The position numbers and the translations under genes are program-made. 64,000 bases of DNA from Deltaproteobacteria bacterium (lineage in GTDB: Bacteria > Desulfobacterota > Binatia > UBA9968). The first letter of the stretch is position 1. Each line of letters opens with the position of its first letter. Under the pieces are notes generated by a model. The model did no database searches. It saw only the letters and a program-made list of their open reading frames with translations, and was not told the DNA's origin. The stretch covers positions 1 through 64,000 of the forward strand of contig VBKE01000001.1 in the NCBI GenBank assembly GCA_005879605.1. The letters are read 5' to 3'. Shown here in pieces: positions 25,831 to 33,886 of this stretch.

Positions 25831-26094
25831 CTACTCGATAACATTCTTTTCAATCGGCTCGACAATCACGCCTTTTTCTTTGAGCCAACCGATAGCTTTT
25901 TCGACTTCGGCTGACTTCCCGTCGATTTCCAAGGCGACCAAACCCATTTCCGCCGTGACGGTGGAGCCGCGGATATTGAAAACGACGTCGAATTGTTTTG
26001 CCAGCAGGCTGAGGATCGGTTCCTTGATCAGGTCTTTGGGAAAAGTCAAATAAACCCGCTCGCGGACGCGCTCTTTTTTTGCTTTCATCGCCAT
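25831..26094 (-). CDS. NIL domain protein
   Basis: An 87-residue protein made of one NIL (ACT-like) domain: RERVYLTFPKDLIKEPILSL, LLAKQFDVVFNIRGSTVTAE, and GLVALEIDGKSAEVEKAIGW. NIL domains occur at the C-terminus of methionine ABC transporter ATPases (MetN), where they sense methionine. They also occur fused to ferredoxin in proteins involved in homocysteine synthesis by methanogens. It begins 6 bases past the cysteine-synthase stop and is the last gene of the SAM-riboswitch operon. Sensing methionine or acting in sulfur transfer are both plausible; neither can be shown from sequence. Confidence 0.88.
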   Translation of the reverse strand: MAMKAKKERVRERVYLTFPKDLIKEPILSLLAKQFDVVFNIRGSTVTAEMGLVALEIDGKSAEVEKAIGWLKEKGVIVEPIEKNVIE

Positions 26095-26100
26095 CCGAGT

Positions 26101-27108
26101 CTAGATGGAAAATTTGAGATTTCCAACCGCCATCCGGTCACGCCAGCCGACCCACAAGTTTGTCGTGAGATATTTATCACCGAAGTCGGGAAATAGGGTA
26201 ACGATGGTACCGGAGCGTAATTTGCGCGCAATTTTCAAGGCGGCAAACAGGGCCGCGCCCGACGACTGGCCGACGAGAAGGCCTTCTTCCTGACTGAGAC
26301 GATAAACCATCGCGTAGGCGTCATCCGTTGCTACGGAAATCTTCTCGTCCAACTCCTCTTCATGGTAAATGCCCGGAACAATGGAGCTGGCCATGTGTTT
26401 AAGTCCCTCAAGTCCGTGAAGCGCGTCGTCGGGTTCTACGGCAATCACCTGAATCGCCGGATTCATTTCCTTGAGATAACGGCCGGTGCCCATGACCGTG
26501 CCGCCGGTACCGATTCCCGCAACAAAATGAGTGATGGTCTGATTCGTCTGCCGATAAATCTCAGGCCCGGTGGTATCATAGTGGGCCTGCGGATTCATTG
26601 GATTAAAATACTGGTCGGGTTTGAAATACTTATCGGGGTTTTCGTCGAGAATCTGGCGGCAAAGACGAATCGCGCCGTCGGATCCTTCCAACGGATCGCT
26701 ATAGGTCACCTTTGCACCGTAGGCATAAATGATTTTTTTGCGCTCGATACTAACGTTGGCCGGAACGATCAGTTCGACCGGGTAGCCCAGAATTCTTCCG
26801 ATCAGGGCGAGAGCAATACCCGTATTGCCCGAAGTCGAATCTAGAATTGTTTTGCCGGAACGTAACTTTCCTGTCCGAATCCCTTCCTGGACCATTCGCA
26901 GCGCCGGACGGTCCTTCACCGAGCCGCCGGGGTTAAACCCCTCAAGTTTAGCAAAGATCCGAACCCGTGAAGGTACGATTCCTTCCGTGATTTTGTGGAT
27001 TTCCACAAGAGGGGTGTCGCCGATCAGGTCGAGAGCCGAGTCGACTTTCTTCGGCCCACTCGACGGCGATGGAATGAGGCGTAATTTTGTGGTGGCGATT
27101 GCCATCAT
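26101..27108 (-). CDS. PLP-dependent cysteine synthase family (CysK/CysM)
   Basis: A 335-residue fold-type II PLP enzyme of the cysteine synthase group. Blocks are ALDLIGDTPLVEIHKITEG, FAKLEGFNPGGSVKDRPALR with the PLP lysine near residue 60, LDSTSGNTGIALALI with the substrate loop, GIGTGGTVMGTGRYL (phosphate-binding loop, about 195) and LLVGQSSGAALFAAL. The normal reaction replaces the beta-acetate or phosphate of O-acetyl- or O-phosphoserine with sulfide or a thiocarboxylate. The adjacent MoaD-like gene favours a CysM-type enzyme accepting a thiocarboxylated sulfur carrier, as for Mycobacterium CysM/CysO; the actual acceptor is not proven. Two ATGs near 27105-27108 are possible starts. Confidence 0.9.
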   Translation of the reverse strand: MMAIATTKLRLIPSPSSGPKKVDSALDLIGDTPLVEIHKITEGIVPSRVRIFAKLEGFNPGGSVKDRPALRMVQEGIRTGKLRSGKTILDSTSGNTGIALALIGRILGYPVELIVPANVSIERKKIIYAYGAKVTYSDPLEGSDGAIRLCRQILDENPDKYFKPDQYFNPMNPQAHYDTTGPEIYRQTNQTITHFVAGIGTGGTVMGTGRYLKEMNPAIQVIAVEPDDALHGLEGLKHMASSIVPGIYHEEELDEKISVATDDAYAMVYRLSQEEGLLVGQSSGAALFAALKIARKLRSGTIVTLFPDFGDKYLTTNLWVGWRDRMAVGNLKFSI

Positions 27109-27123
27109 CGACTTCAATTCAGC

Positions 27124-27402
27124 TCAACGGCCCCCCGCAATGGCCGGCACGATGGAGATATTATCTCCTTCTTTTAGCGCAGTATCCAGGTTTTGCAGAA
27201 AACGGATATCGTCACCATTGACGTAAACGTTAACAAAGCGCCGAATTTTGCCGGTCTCATCGCAGATTCGTTCTTTGATCCCCGGAAAGTTTTTTTCAAG
27301 ATCTTCCACCAGCGTTCGCACATTGTTACCTTGTGCATTCACCTCGTCGGCGCCCTGGGTAAACTTGCGCAACGGGGTAGGGACACGAACTCGCATCGCC
27401 AT
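27124..27402 (-). CDS. MoaD/ThiS/CysO-like ubiquitin-fold sulfur carrier
   Basis: A 92-residue beta-grasp protein: MRVRVPTPLRKFTQGADEVN, NVRTLVEDLEKNFPGIKERI, FVNVYVNGDDIRFLQNLDTA, and DNISIVPAIAGGR at the end. The C-terminal GG is the site that MoeB/ThiF-type enzymes adenylate and convert to a thiocarboxylate. Oddly, one Arg follows the GG, so the tail may need trimming or this variant may be used intact. Close relatives such as CysO donate sulfur to cysteine synthase. An AAGGAGG site precedes the ATG. It lies between threonine synthase and cysteine synthase in the SAM-riboswitch operon. Confidence 0.92.
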   Translation of the reverse strand: MAMRVRVPTPLRKFTQGADEVNAQGNNVRTLVEDLEKNFPGIKERICDETGKIRRFVNVYVNGDDIRFLQNLDTALKEGDNISIVPAIAGGR

Positions 27403-27515
27403 ATCAAACCTCCTTAAACGATTCTCGCGTGGTTCCGGACACTTTTTATAAACTTTCCCCCGAGACCTTTCAAGGCAAGTAACCCGATGGCGCTCCTCAA
27501 GGAAGGTCCCGCTCT

Positions 27516-28778
27516 CTAGATACCGGCCGCCTTTGCCTCGGCGGGCTGATCGAGCCGCTGATAGAGCTCGTCGAAATTCTGCAAAGTCGCGCTAATAGCG
27601 TAGGGCTTCTCAACGCTCTGCGCTACGGTTTCCAGCGTCTTGTAGCCGTTTCCAGTGATGCTGATCACGATGGATTCGTCTCTGGGAATCCTGCCGCTCT
27701 CAATCAGCTTTTTGGCGACGGCCACCTCGGTTCCGCCAGCGGGTTCAGTGAAGATCCCTTCGGTTCGCGCGAGCAACTTGATGCCTTCGAGGATTTCCTC
27801 ATCCGTGACGCTCTCACCCCAGCCGCCGGATTCGCGCACCGCCTGAAGGACATAGTAGCCGTCAGCGGGATTGCCGATCGCGATTGAGCTGGCGATCGTA
27901 TTGGGTTTCACGGGGCTGATCAGATCGGTCCCTTTCTTGAGTGCATTGATAATCGGCGCACACCCGGAAGCTTGTGCCGAATATATTTTACAGCCGGTAT
28001 CGTTCACCAGCCCAATCTTCACCAGCTCTTTGAAAGCCTTGGCCAACTTTGGGAGGATCGTGCCTCCGGCGGATGCGACCACGATGTGCTTGGGGAGCTT
28101 CCAACCGAGTTGTTCGGCCACTTCAAATCCGTGGGTTTTTGCACCTTCGGAATAGTACGGCCGCAGATTGACGTTCACAAAAGCCCAACCGTATTTGTCG
28201 CCGATCTCGCTACAGAGACGATTCACATCATCGTAATTGCCTTTGATCGCGACGGTCCGCGGCCCGTAAATGGCAGAGCCGATGATTTTTCCTTGTTCCA
28301 AACCGTCGGGAATAAACACATAGCAATTTAGCCCAGCCTTGGCGGCGTGAGCGGCCACCGAATTGGCGAGATTGCCTGTCGAGGCGCACGAGACCGTGTC
28401 GAAGCCGAATTCGATCGCTTTGGAAATAGCCACGGAAACCACCCGGTCTTTGTAAGAAAAGGTTGGATGGTTGACGGAGTCGTCCTTGACATAAAGTTCT
28501 TTCACCCCAAGGGCCGCTGCGAGCCGGTGAGCTCGGACAAGCGGAGTGAATCCGGAATACAGTCCCACGCGAGGCTCGCCGTCGATCGGCAGTAATTCAC
28601 GGTATCGCCAAAGGTTCTTCTCGCGCGCCGCGATCTTCTCCCGACTTATGGCTTTTTGAATGCCTTCGTAGTCGTAGACAATTTCCAGTGGGCCGAAGCA
28701 GGTTTCACACACGTGCAGCGGCTTCTTGGGATATTCCTGCCCGCATTCCCTGCATTGAAGTCCTTTGACAAAACCCAT
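27516..28778 (-). CDS. thrC: Threonine synthase
   Basis: A 420-residue PLP enzyme converting O-phosphohomoserine to threonine. The N-terminus has a rubredoxin-like pair LQCRECGQEYPKK and VCETCFGPLEIVYDY (two CxxC), typical of one threonine-synthase subgroup. The PLP lysine is in NHPTFSYKDRVVSVA near residue 115, followed by CASTGNLANSVAAHAAKAG and SAGGTILPKLAKAF. The chosen ATG at 28778 follows AAAGGAACC; the open frame continues 86 codons upstream into moeB, which is rejected. Its place in a SAM-riboswitch sulfur operon is notable because O-phosphohomoserine is the shared branch-point precursor of threonine and homocysteine. Confidence 0.92.
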   Translation of the reverse strand: MGFVKGLQCRECGQEYPKKPLHVCETCFGPLEIVYDYEGIQKAISREKIAAREKNLWRYRELLPIDGEPRVGLYSGFTPLVRAHRLAAALGVKELYVKDDSVNHPTFSYKDRVVSVAISKAIEFGFDTVSCASTGNLANSVAAHAAKAGLNCYVFIPDGLEQGKIIGSAIYGPRTVAIKGNYDDVNRLCSEIGDKYGWAFVNVNLRPYYSEGAKTHGFEVAEQLGWKLPKHIVVASAGGTILPKLAKAFKELVKIGLVNDTGCKIYSAQASGCAPIINALKKGTDLISPVKPNTIASSIAIGNPADGYYVLQAVRESGGWGESVTDEEILEGIKLLARTEGIFTEPAGGTEVAVAKKLIESGRIPRDESIVISITGNGYKTLETVAQSVEKPYAISATLQNFDELYQRLDQPAEAKAAGI

Positions 28779-28804
28779 GTTGGTTCCTTTCTGCGCCTCC
28801 AGTT

Positions 28805-29599
28805 TCAGGCGGTCGTTGAAATTACCGGATCTGCTATTCTTGCGTCGCCGCACGCATTGCAACCGGGATCTCTTTTCACCTCGACAGTATGAAAGCTCAT
28901 GGCCTTCGCATCGTAAGTCAGCAGCCGGTCTGTGAGTAAACCCTCTTCGAATCCGGTCAGATACTTGATGGCTTCCGTGGCTTGAATGGAGCCTAGGGTG
29001 CCCGCAACGGCGCCGAGAATACCGGCTTGTTGACAACTGAGAATCTCTTCGGGAGGCGGAGGCGCCTTAAAGAGACAGCGGTAGCAGGCGCTTTTCTTTG
29101 GAATCACAGTCATTGTCTGGCCTTGGAGCCGCACGATTCCTGCGTGAGAAAAAGCGATGCCGAGCTTTACAGCGATATCGTTTACGAGGAATTTAGTCGG
29201 AAAGTTGTCGCTGCCGTCGATGGCAAAGTGGTAATTAGCAAGTATCTCAGCAGCATTATTTTCTTCGAGCCGGACGGGATACGGCCTAACTTCCACTTCG
29301 GGATTCAATTGGTTCAACTTTGTGCTCGCCGATTCGACCTTCTGACGCCCGATGTCCGGAGTCGCATGAAGAATTTGACGTTGTAGGTTGGATAATTCGA
29401 CTTTATCTGGATCGACTAATCCTAACGTTCCGACTCCGGCGGCGGCTAGATAAAATGCCGCGGGCGAACCTAAGCCGCCCGCGCCGATGACAAGGACTCG
29501 CGCTTGCCGCAGCCGTATCTGTCCCTTGCCGCCCAAATCAGGAACCATGATTTGGCGGCTGTAACGTTCGATCTGGTCGCTCGTGAGACGAATACTCAT
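28805..29599 (-). CDS. moeB: MoeB/ThiF-type sulfur-carrier adenylyltransferase
   Basis: A 264-residue ThiF/MoeB-family enzyme that adenylates the C-terminal glycine of a small sulfur carrier. Motifs: RQIMVPDLGGKGQIRL, the ATP loop VIGAGGLGSPAAFYLAAAG (about residues 35-53), DKVELSNLQRQILH (about 63-76, with the catalytic Arg), IDGSDNFPTKFLVND (about 132-146), and two zinc-binding pairs CYRCLF and CNACGD. CQQAGILGAVAGTLG holds the conserved Cys. It lacks the C-terminal rhodanese domain of MOCS3-type proteins. It is the first gene after the SAM riboswitch, with the carrier two genes downstream, so the pair is more likely sulfur assimilation than molybdopterin synthesis. Confidence 0.93.
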   Translation of the reverse strand: MSIRLTSDQIERYSRQIMVPDLGGKGQIRLRQARVLVIGAGGLGSPAAFYLAAAGVGTLGLVDPDKVELSNLQRQILHATPDIGRQKVESASTKLNQLNPEVEVRPYPVRLEENNAAEILANYHFAIDGSDNFPTKFLVNDIAVKLGIAFSHAGIVRLQGQTMTVIPKKSACYRCLFKAPPPPEEILSCQQAGILGAVAGTLGSIQATEAIKYLTGFEEGLLTDRLLTYDAKAMSFHTVEVKRDPGCNACGDARIADPVISTTA

Positions 29600-29614
29600 G
29601 CTAATTTTCGGTCC

Positions 29615-29651
29615 AAAAAAAAACCTCTTCCCAATGATAAGAAGAGGTTTT
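29615..29651 (-). terminator. Intrinsic terminator (attenuator) of the SAM riboswitch
   Basis: On the minus strand AAAACCTCTTC and GAAGAGGTTTT form a perfect 11-bp stem with a 10-base loop, followed by a run of nine T. It lies 16 bases before the moeB ATG. The 5' arm's AACCTC can pair instead with GAGGTT (29659-29664) next to the aptamer P1 helix, giving the classical antiterminator. Confidence 0.92.
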
Positions 29652-29663
29652 GGTGTTCAACCT

Positions 29664-29776
29664 CACCTTATCTTTCCCCCCGGTTAAGGGGGGGTAGGAA
29701 TTAGCACCAGCGTTCCTATTGGAACCGGTTGCTGTGGCTTCGAAGGGCCGATCCCTCCACCACTCTGGATAAGGTG
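29664..29776 (-). promoter_or_regulatory. SAM-I (S-box) riboswitch
   Basis: The minus strand carries a near-consensus S-box aptamer. P1 pairs CACCTTATC with GATAAGGTG (9 bp, perfect). The 5' side continues CAGAGTGGTGGAGGGAT with the kink-turn, then CGGCCCTTCGAAGCCACAGC, then AACC, a variable hairpin, GGTGCTAATTCC and a C-rich/G-rich P4-type helix. All invariant SAM-binding blocks (AGGGA, GGCCC, GCAACC, GGTGCTAATTCC) are present. Downstream lie an antiterminator strand and an intrinsic terminator, so SAM should switch the operon off by attenuation. It controls moeB-thrC-moaD-cysK/M-NIL. Confidence 0.97.
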
Positions 29777-30022
29777 TCCAGATAATATTTAACGTTAACC
29801 TTAGCCGAGCAATCATGACCTGTCAAGAACCGTCGAGATTTCGAGCATCCGCGGGTGGTATGATTATGATATGGTTTGATCTGATGATGCGAGCAGGATT
29901 CTGATAGCGGTGGCCGTGGACTGGCAATAGATGCCTAACGCGCTAGGAAAGTAGATGAAAAACATCCTCAGTAGTGATATCAGTCTTTACTCGATGGTGA
30001 TGATCGGTGAAGGGGTTTGAAG

Positions 30023-31471
30023 ATGGGTTTGACGCAAGATGTCGCTAATTTCGTCTCGAAGACAAGGTATCGGGATATTCCGACGGAAGTTGTGTGTTTG
30101 GCGCGGGGCTTTATATTGGACGGGCTGGGAGTAGCATTGGCCGGTTCAACCGATGATTGTGCCCGTATTTTGCAAGCGCATGTTCGTCAAATCGGGGGCA
30201 GGGAGGAGGTGACGCTGCTGGGAACGGGTCTATCGGCCCCCGTGCCTAAGGCTGCCCTGGCCAACGGTGTCGCCGGTCACGCAATGGATTATGATGACAC
30301 GCAACTCTCAACCTCCAAAGAAGCAGTCTACGGATTGCTCACCCACCCGACTACGCCTGTGCTCGCGGCAGTATTAGCCACAGGAGAAAAAGAGAAGATT
30401 CGCGGAAAAGATTTTCTGTTGGCGTATATTTTGGGAGTCGAGGTGGAATGCCGTATTGCCGATGCCATTAACCCGCACCATTACCAATCGGGGTTTCACT
30501 CCACGGCGACGATGGGCGGGTTCGGCGCGGCCATGGCGGTGGGGAAGATTTTGGCTCTCAAGGAAGAGGCGCTGATTCGCACTCTCGGAATTGCCGCCAG
30601 CATGGCCTCCGGCCTGCGGGAGAATTTTGGTACGATGACCAAGCCGCTCCATGCCGGACGCGCGGCGGAGAATGGCGTGACCGCCGCATGGTTGGCGCGG
30701 GAGGGATTCACTGCGGCCCTCAATATTTTGGAAGCGCGCAGAGGTTTTTACAACGCCATGGCTGGCGGATACGACGAGAGTAAAATCGCCGGCCGGTTGG
30801 GCCGCCCCTATTTTATGCAGGAGCCGGGGATCTCGATCAAGCCGTATCCGTCGGGTTCTCTCTCACATCCGGCCCAGGATCTCATTCTCGATCTAGTAAA
30901 AGAACACGATCTCCACGCTGAGGATATCGAGTCCATCGAAGTCGGAACCAATTCCAACGTTCCCAATGCGCTCATTTACCCCATGCCGAAGACGGCGCTG
31001 GAAGCGAAGTTCAGTATCCCTTTTTGCATGGCCATCGGGGTTCTGGAACGCAAAGCCGGCATCGCCCAGTTCAAAGATCGGAAGGTGCGCGATGCGAAAG
31101 TTGTCCAGCTTATGAAACGCGTGAGTCTCTATGTTGACGGCGAGTTGGAGTCGCTAGGTTACGACCAAGTTCGATCGCGTATTCGGATCAAACTCAAAAA
31201 CGGCAAAATGATCGAAGGACGATACGACGTTGCGCGCGGTCACCCGGAAAAGCCCATGAGCTGGGCTGAACTCGGAGAGAAGTTTAAAGACTGCGCGAGC
31301 CTCGTGTTGCCTCGCAAGCACGTGGACGAAGCGATTCAGCTCGTGGCGCGGCTGGAGCAGCTTGAGACTTTGCGTCCGCTTCTGCGCACGCTCGCCGGGG
31401 GCAAAGATCGGCGCGCTAAAAGACTCAAGAAATCAGGGAGCAGAAAGTGGAGCCATACTCGCAAGTCGTAG
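30023..31471 (+). CDS. MmgE/PrpD family protein, first copy
   Basis: A 482-residue protein of the MmgE/PrpD family, which includes 2-methylcitrate dehydratase and cis-aconitate decarboxylase. Features are LARGFILDGLGVALAGSTDD near the N-terminus, ALANGVAGHAMDYDDTQLST (about 75-95), the substrate loop HPTTPVLAAVLA, LGVEVECRIADAINPHHYQSGFH with GFHSTATMGGFGAA, and IEVGTNSNVP in the C-terminal domain. An Arg/Lys-rich C-terminal tail ends at the overlap with the second copy. The ATG at 30023 follows AAGGGG. It heads the five-gene operon with an iron-type ABC importer. The true substrate is unknown. Confidence 0.88.
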   Translation: MGLTQDVANFVSKTRYRDIPTEVVCLARGFILDGLGVALAGSTDDCARILQAHVRQIGGREEVTLLGTGLSAPVPKAALANGVAGHAMDYDDTQLSTSKEAVYGLLTHPTTPVLAAVLATGEKEKIRGKDFLLAYILGVEVECRIADAINPHHYQSGFHSTATMGGFGAAMAVGKILALKEEALIRTLGIAASMASGLRENFGTMTKPLHAGRAAENGVTAAWLAREGFTAALNILEARRGFYNAMAGGYDESKIAGRLGRPYFMQEPGISIKPYPSGSLSHPAQDLILDLVKEHDLHAEDIESIEVGTNSNVPNALIYPMPKTALEAKFSIPFCMAIGVLERKAGIAQFKDRKVRDAKVVQLMKRVSLYVDGELESLGYDQVRSRIRIKLKNGKMIEGRYDVARGHPEKPMSWAELGEKFKDCASLVLPRKHVDEAIQLVARLEQLETLRPLLRTLAGGKDRRAKRLKKSGSRKWSHTRKS

Positions 31472-32820
31472 GGCGATTCGCGCAGGGGCTGAGCCTCGCC
31501 GACGTCCCTCGTCATGTCATCGAGAAAGCCAAACTGGTTTTCCTCGACACTGTCGGTGTGGCTTTGGCCTCATCCACCATGGACTTCGGCCGGATGGTAG
31601 CAGGCGTGGCGCGAAAGCTAGGAGGCGCTGCAGAGAGTCATTTGATCGGCTCTTCAGTCAGAGTGGCAGCCGCCAACGCCGTGCTTGCCAATGGAACGTT
31701 GGCTCATGGCCTCGATTACGACGACACCTTGGAGGAAGCGATCGTTCACACCGGCTGCTGCGCCGGCATGACGGCGTTGGCGGTTGGGGAAGAATTAGCC
31801 GCCAGTGGTCGATCGGTCCTCGAAGCCGCTATCGCCGGCACTGAGGTCATGTGCAAGGTCGGCCTCGTCGCCGCCGGCAAGTTTCACGCGCGGGGCTTCC
31901 ATCCCACGGCGCTTTGCTCGACCTTTGGCGCCGCAGCGGCGGCGGGCAAGCTCTACGGGCTTGACATATCCCGATGGACGGACGCATTTGGATTGTGTGG
32001 GAGTCAAAGCTCGGGGATCATCGAATATTTGGCGGATGGCAGTTGGACGAAGCGACTCCACCCGGGATGGTCGGCGCATGGCGGGATTATCGCGACCTTG
32101 CTCGCGCGCGAAGGCTTTCGCGGCCCTGGTACCGTATTCGAAGGCACGCATGGCTTTTACCGCTCCTTCGGCGGCGCGAACGACTACCCATTCGAAAAAC
32201 TCGCGGAACTCGGCAAAGTCTGGGAGATCCCGCGGTTGACGTTCAAATCCTATCCCTGCGGTTCAATATCGCATCCTTACATGGATTGCGCGTTAAAGCT
32301 GAAACAAAAATATTCCTTCAATCCCGAGAGCGTCGTTGAGGTCGTGTGCCGGACGGCCGAGGGACCGGTGCACCGGCTTTGGGAGCCGCTTGCGGACAAG
32401 CAGCGACCGGCGAGCTCTTACGGTGCTAAATTCAGTTTGCCCTATAGCATCGCCGTCATGTTAATTCGGGGCAGGGCGGGACTGGAGGAATTTACCGACG
32501 AGGCGATCCGTGATTCTAGGGTGCTCGATTTGGCAAAGAAGGTTGGTTACGAACTCGATCCAACCATCGACTATCCGCGCCACTTTTCCGGCCATGTGAA
32601 GATCAAACTAAAAGGCGGTACCGTTTTGGAAGAGAACCAGCCTTATCCTCGAGGCGGCTTGGAAGAGCCGCTTCCGCCGGAAGAAATAGAGGACAAATTT
32701 CGCGCCAATGCGCGGCTGGCTTTGGCGGACGTGCGAGTTGAGCGAATTATCGATGCGGTGAGACAAATAGAGCAGCTTTCGTCCATTACAAGTCTTGCTG
32801 ATCTCTTGGTTCCTGCATGA
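31447..32820 (+). CDS. MmgE/PrpD family protein, second copy
   Basis: A 457-residue paralogue of the preceding gene, starting at a GTG at 31447 behind GGGAGC and overlapping it by 25 bases. Shared blocks: LVFLDTVGVALASSTMDFGR, LANGTLAHGLDYDDTLEEAI, CKVGLVAAGKFHARGFHPTA, FGAAAAAGKLYGLD, and SYPCGSISHPYMDCALKLK. It differs clearly from the first copy, so it may be a functional partner or a second specificity. The ABC importer genes follow 34 bases downstream. Confidence 0.88.
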   Translation: MEPYSQVVGRFAQGLSLADVPRHVIEKAKLVFLDTVGVALASSTMDFGRMVAGVARKLGGAAESHLIGSSVRVAAANAVLANGTLAHGLDYDDTLEEAIVHTGCCAGMTALAVGEELAASGRSVLEAAIAGTEVMCKVGLVAAGKFHARGFHPTALCSTFGAAAAAGKLYGLDISRWTDAFGLCGSQSSGIIEYLADGSWTKRLHPGWSAHGGIIATLLAREGFRGPGTVFEGTHGFYRSFGGANDYPFEKLAELGKVWEIPRLTFKSYPCGSISHPYMDCALKLKQKYSFNPESVVEVVCRTAEGPVHRLWEPLADKQRPASSYGAKFSLPYSIAVMLIRGRAGLEEFTDEAIRDSRVLDLAKKVGYELDPTIDYPRHFSGHVKIKLKGGTVLEENQPYPRGGLEEPLPPEEIEDKFRANARLALADVRVERIIDAVRQIEQLSSITSLADLLVPA

Positions 32821-32854
32821 CCTTAAGAACTAATTTGGCTAGGAGGTAATGAAC

Positions 32855-33874
32855 ATGAGAAAGAGTTTCTACTTTTTACTATTCCCTCTATGGGTTTCCC
32901 CCGCCTCTGTTTCTCTTGCCCAAGATGCTGCTCTTATTCAAGCGGCAAAAAAAGAGGGGAAGGTCGTCTGGTATACGTCGTTGGCGATTCCCTCATCCAC
33001 GGCGATCGCCCACGCGTTTAGAACCAAATACGCGGGAGTCGACGTCGAGGTTCATCGCACCGGCTCACAACGCGTTTTACAGCGGGTCATGCAGGAGGCC
33101 GGGGCGGGGATCAAGAACGCCGATGTCATTCATACCTCTGACGCAGGCCACTTCGTGCTGTTCAAAGACAAAGGCATGCTCATGAAATATATTCCCAAAG
33201 GAGCGGAGATTTTTCCCGCAGGTTTCAAAGATAAAGACGGTTTTTACTTTGGCATGAGAGCGACTCTCTCCGTGATCGCGTACAATCCAAAAAGCGTTGC
33301 CGAAAAGGATGCGCCGAAAACCTGGAAGGATCTGCTAAATCCAAAATGGAAGGGCAAAATGGTCAGCGCTCATCCTGGCTACAGCGGAATTATTATGACC
33401 CATGTCTTGGCGCTGGTGAATCTCTATGGCTGGGAGTACTTCCGCGAGCTTGCGAAAAATGGTCTGCACGTGGTTCAATCAGCCAACGATCCGGCAGGCG
33501 TCGTCGCTTCAGGAGAGCGGCCCGTGGGTGCCAACGGGGCGGAATACTTTTATTATAAAACACAAAAACAGGGGAACCCGATCAAAATCATCTATCCCAA
33601 CGAGGGAATTCCATTGGTCGTTTCGCCGGTGGCGATAGCCAAAGACGCGCCGCACCCAAACGCGGCCAAATTGTTTAGCGAATACATTTTTGCCAAAGAG
33701 TCGCAGCAATTGTTGGCGGATCGCGAAGGGCTCTATACGGGTCATCCGGAAGTCACCTATCCGGCGGACAAACCGAAGCTCAAGGATCTAAAGCTTTTGT
33801 CCGTGGACGCGGATGAGCTGGAAAAGAAAAACGCTGAAATCAAAAAGCGCTTCGTCGAATTTTTCGGCGCTTAG
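32855..33874 (+). CDS. ABC transporter extracellular solute-binding protein (iron(III)/family 1 type)
   Basis: A 339-residue periplasmic binding protein resembling ferric-iron and related family-1 binding proteins (FbpA/FutA-like). The signal is MRKSFYFLLFPLWVSPASVS, cleaved near LAQDAAL. Features include VVWYTSLAIPSSTAIAHAF, the FDGVDVEVHRTG-like segment at residues 60-70, KYIPKGAEIFPAGFKDKD, a WKDLLNPKWKGKMVS block (about 160-175) and YGWEYFRELAKNGLHV. The ATG at 32855 has AGGAGG with 8-base spacing; an ATG two codons earlier is too close to it. It is followed by the permease and ATPase genes, giving a complete importer. Confidence 0.88.
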   Translation: MRKSFYFLLFPLWVSPASVSLAQDAALIQAAKKEGKVVWYTSLAIPSSTAIAHAFRTKYAGVDVEVHRTGSQRVLQRVMQEAGAGIKNADVIHTSDAGHFVLFKDKGMLMKYIPKGAEIFPAGFKDKDGFYFGMRATLSVIAYNPKSVAEKDAPKTWKDLLNPKWKGKMVSAHPGYSGIIMTHVLALVNLYGWEYFRELAKNGLHVVQSANDPAGVVASGERPVGANGAEYFYYKTQKQGNPIKIIYPNEGIPLVVSPVAIAKDAPHPNAAKLFSEYIFAKESQQLLADREGLYTGHPEVTYPADKPKLKDLKLLSVDADELEKKNAEIKKRFVEFFGA

Positions 33875-33886
33875 ATTATAGAGTTC

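Noticed and set aside
28779-29036. 86-codon upstream extension of threonine synthase
   Set aside because: It runs inside moeB on the same strand in another frame, is Arg/Ser-rich shadow sequence, and the ATG at 28778 has AAAGGAACC before it and matches the family start.
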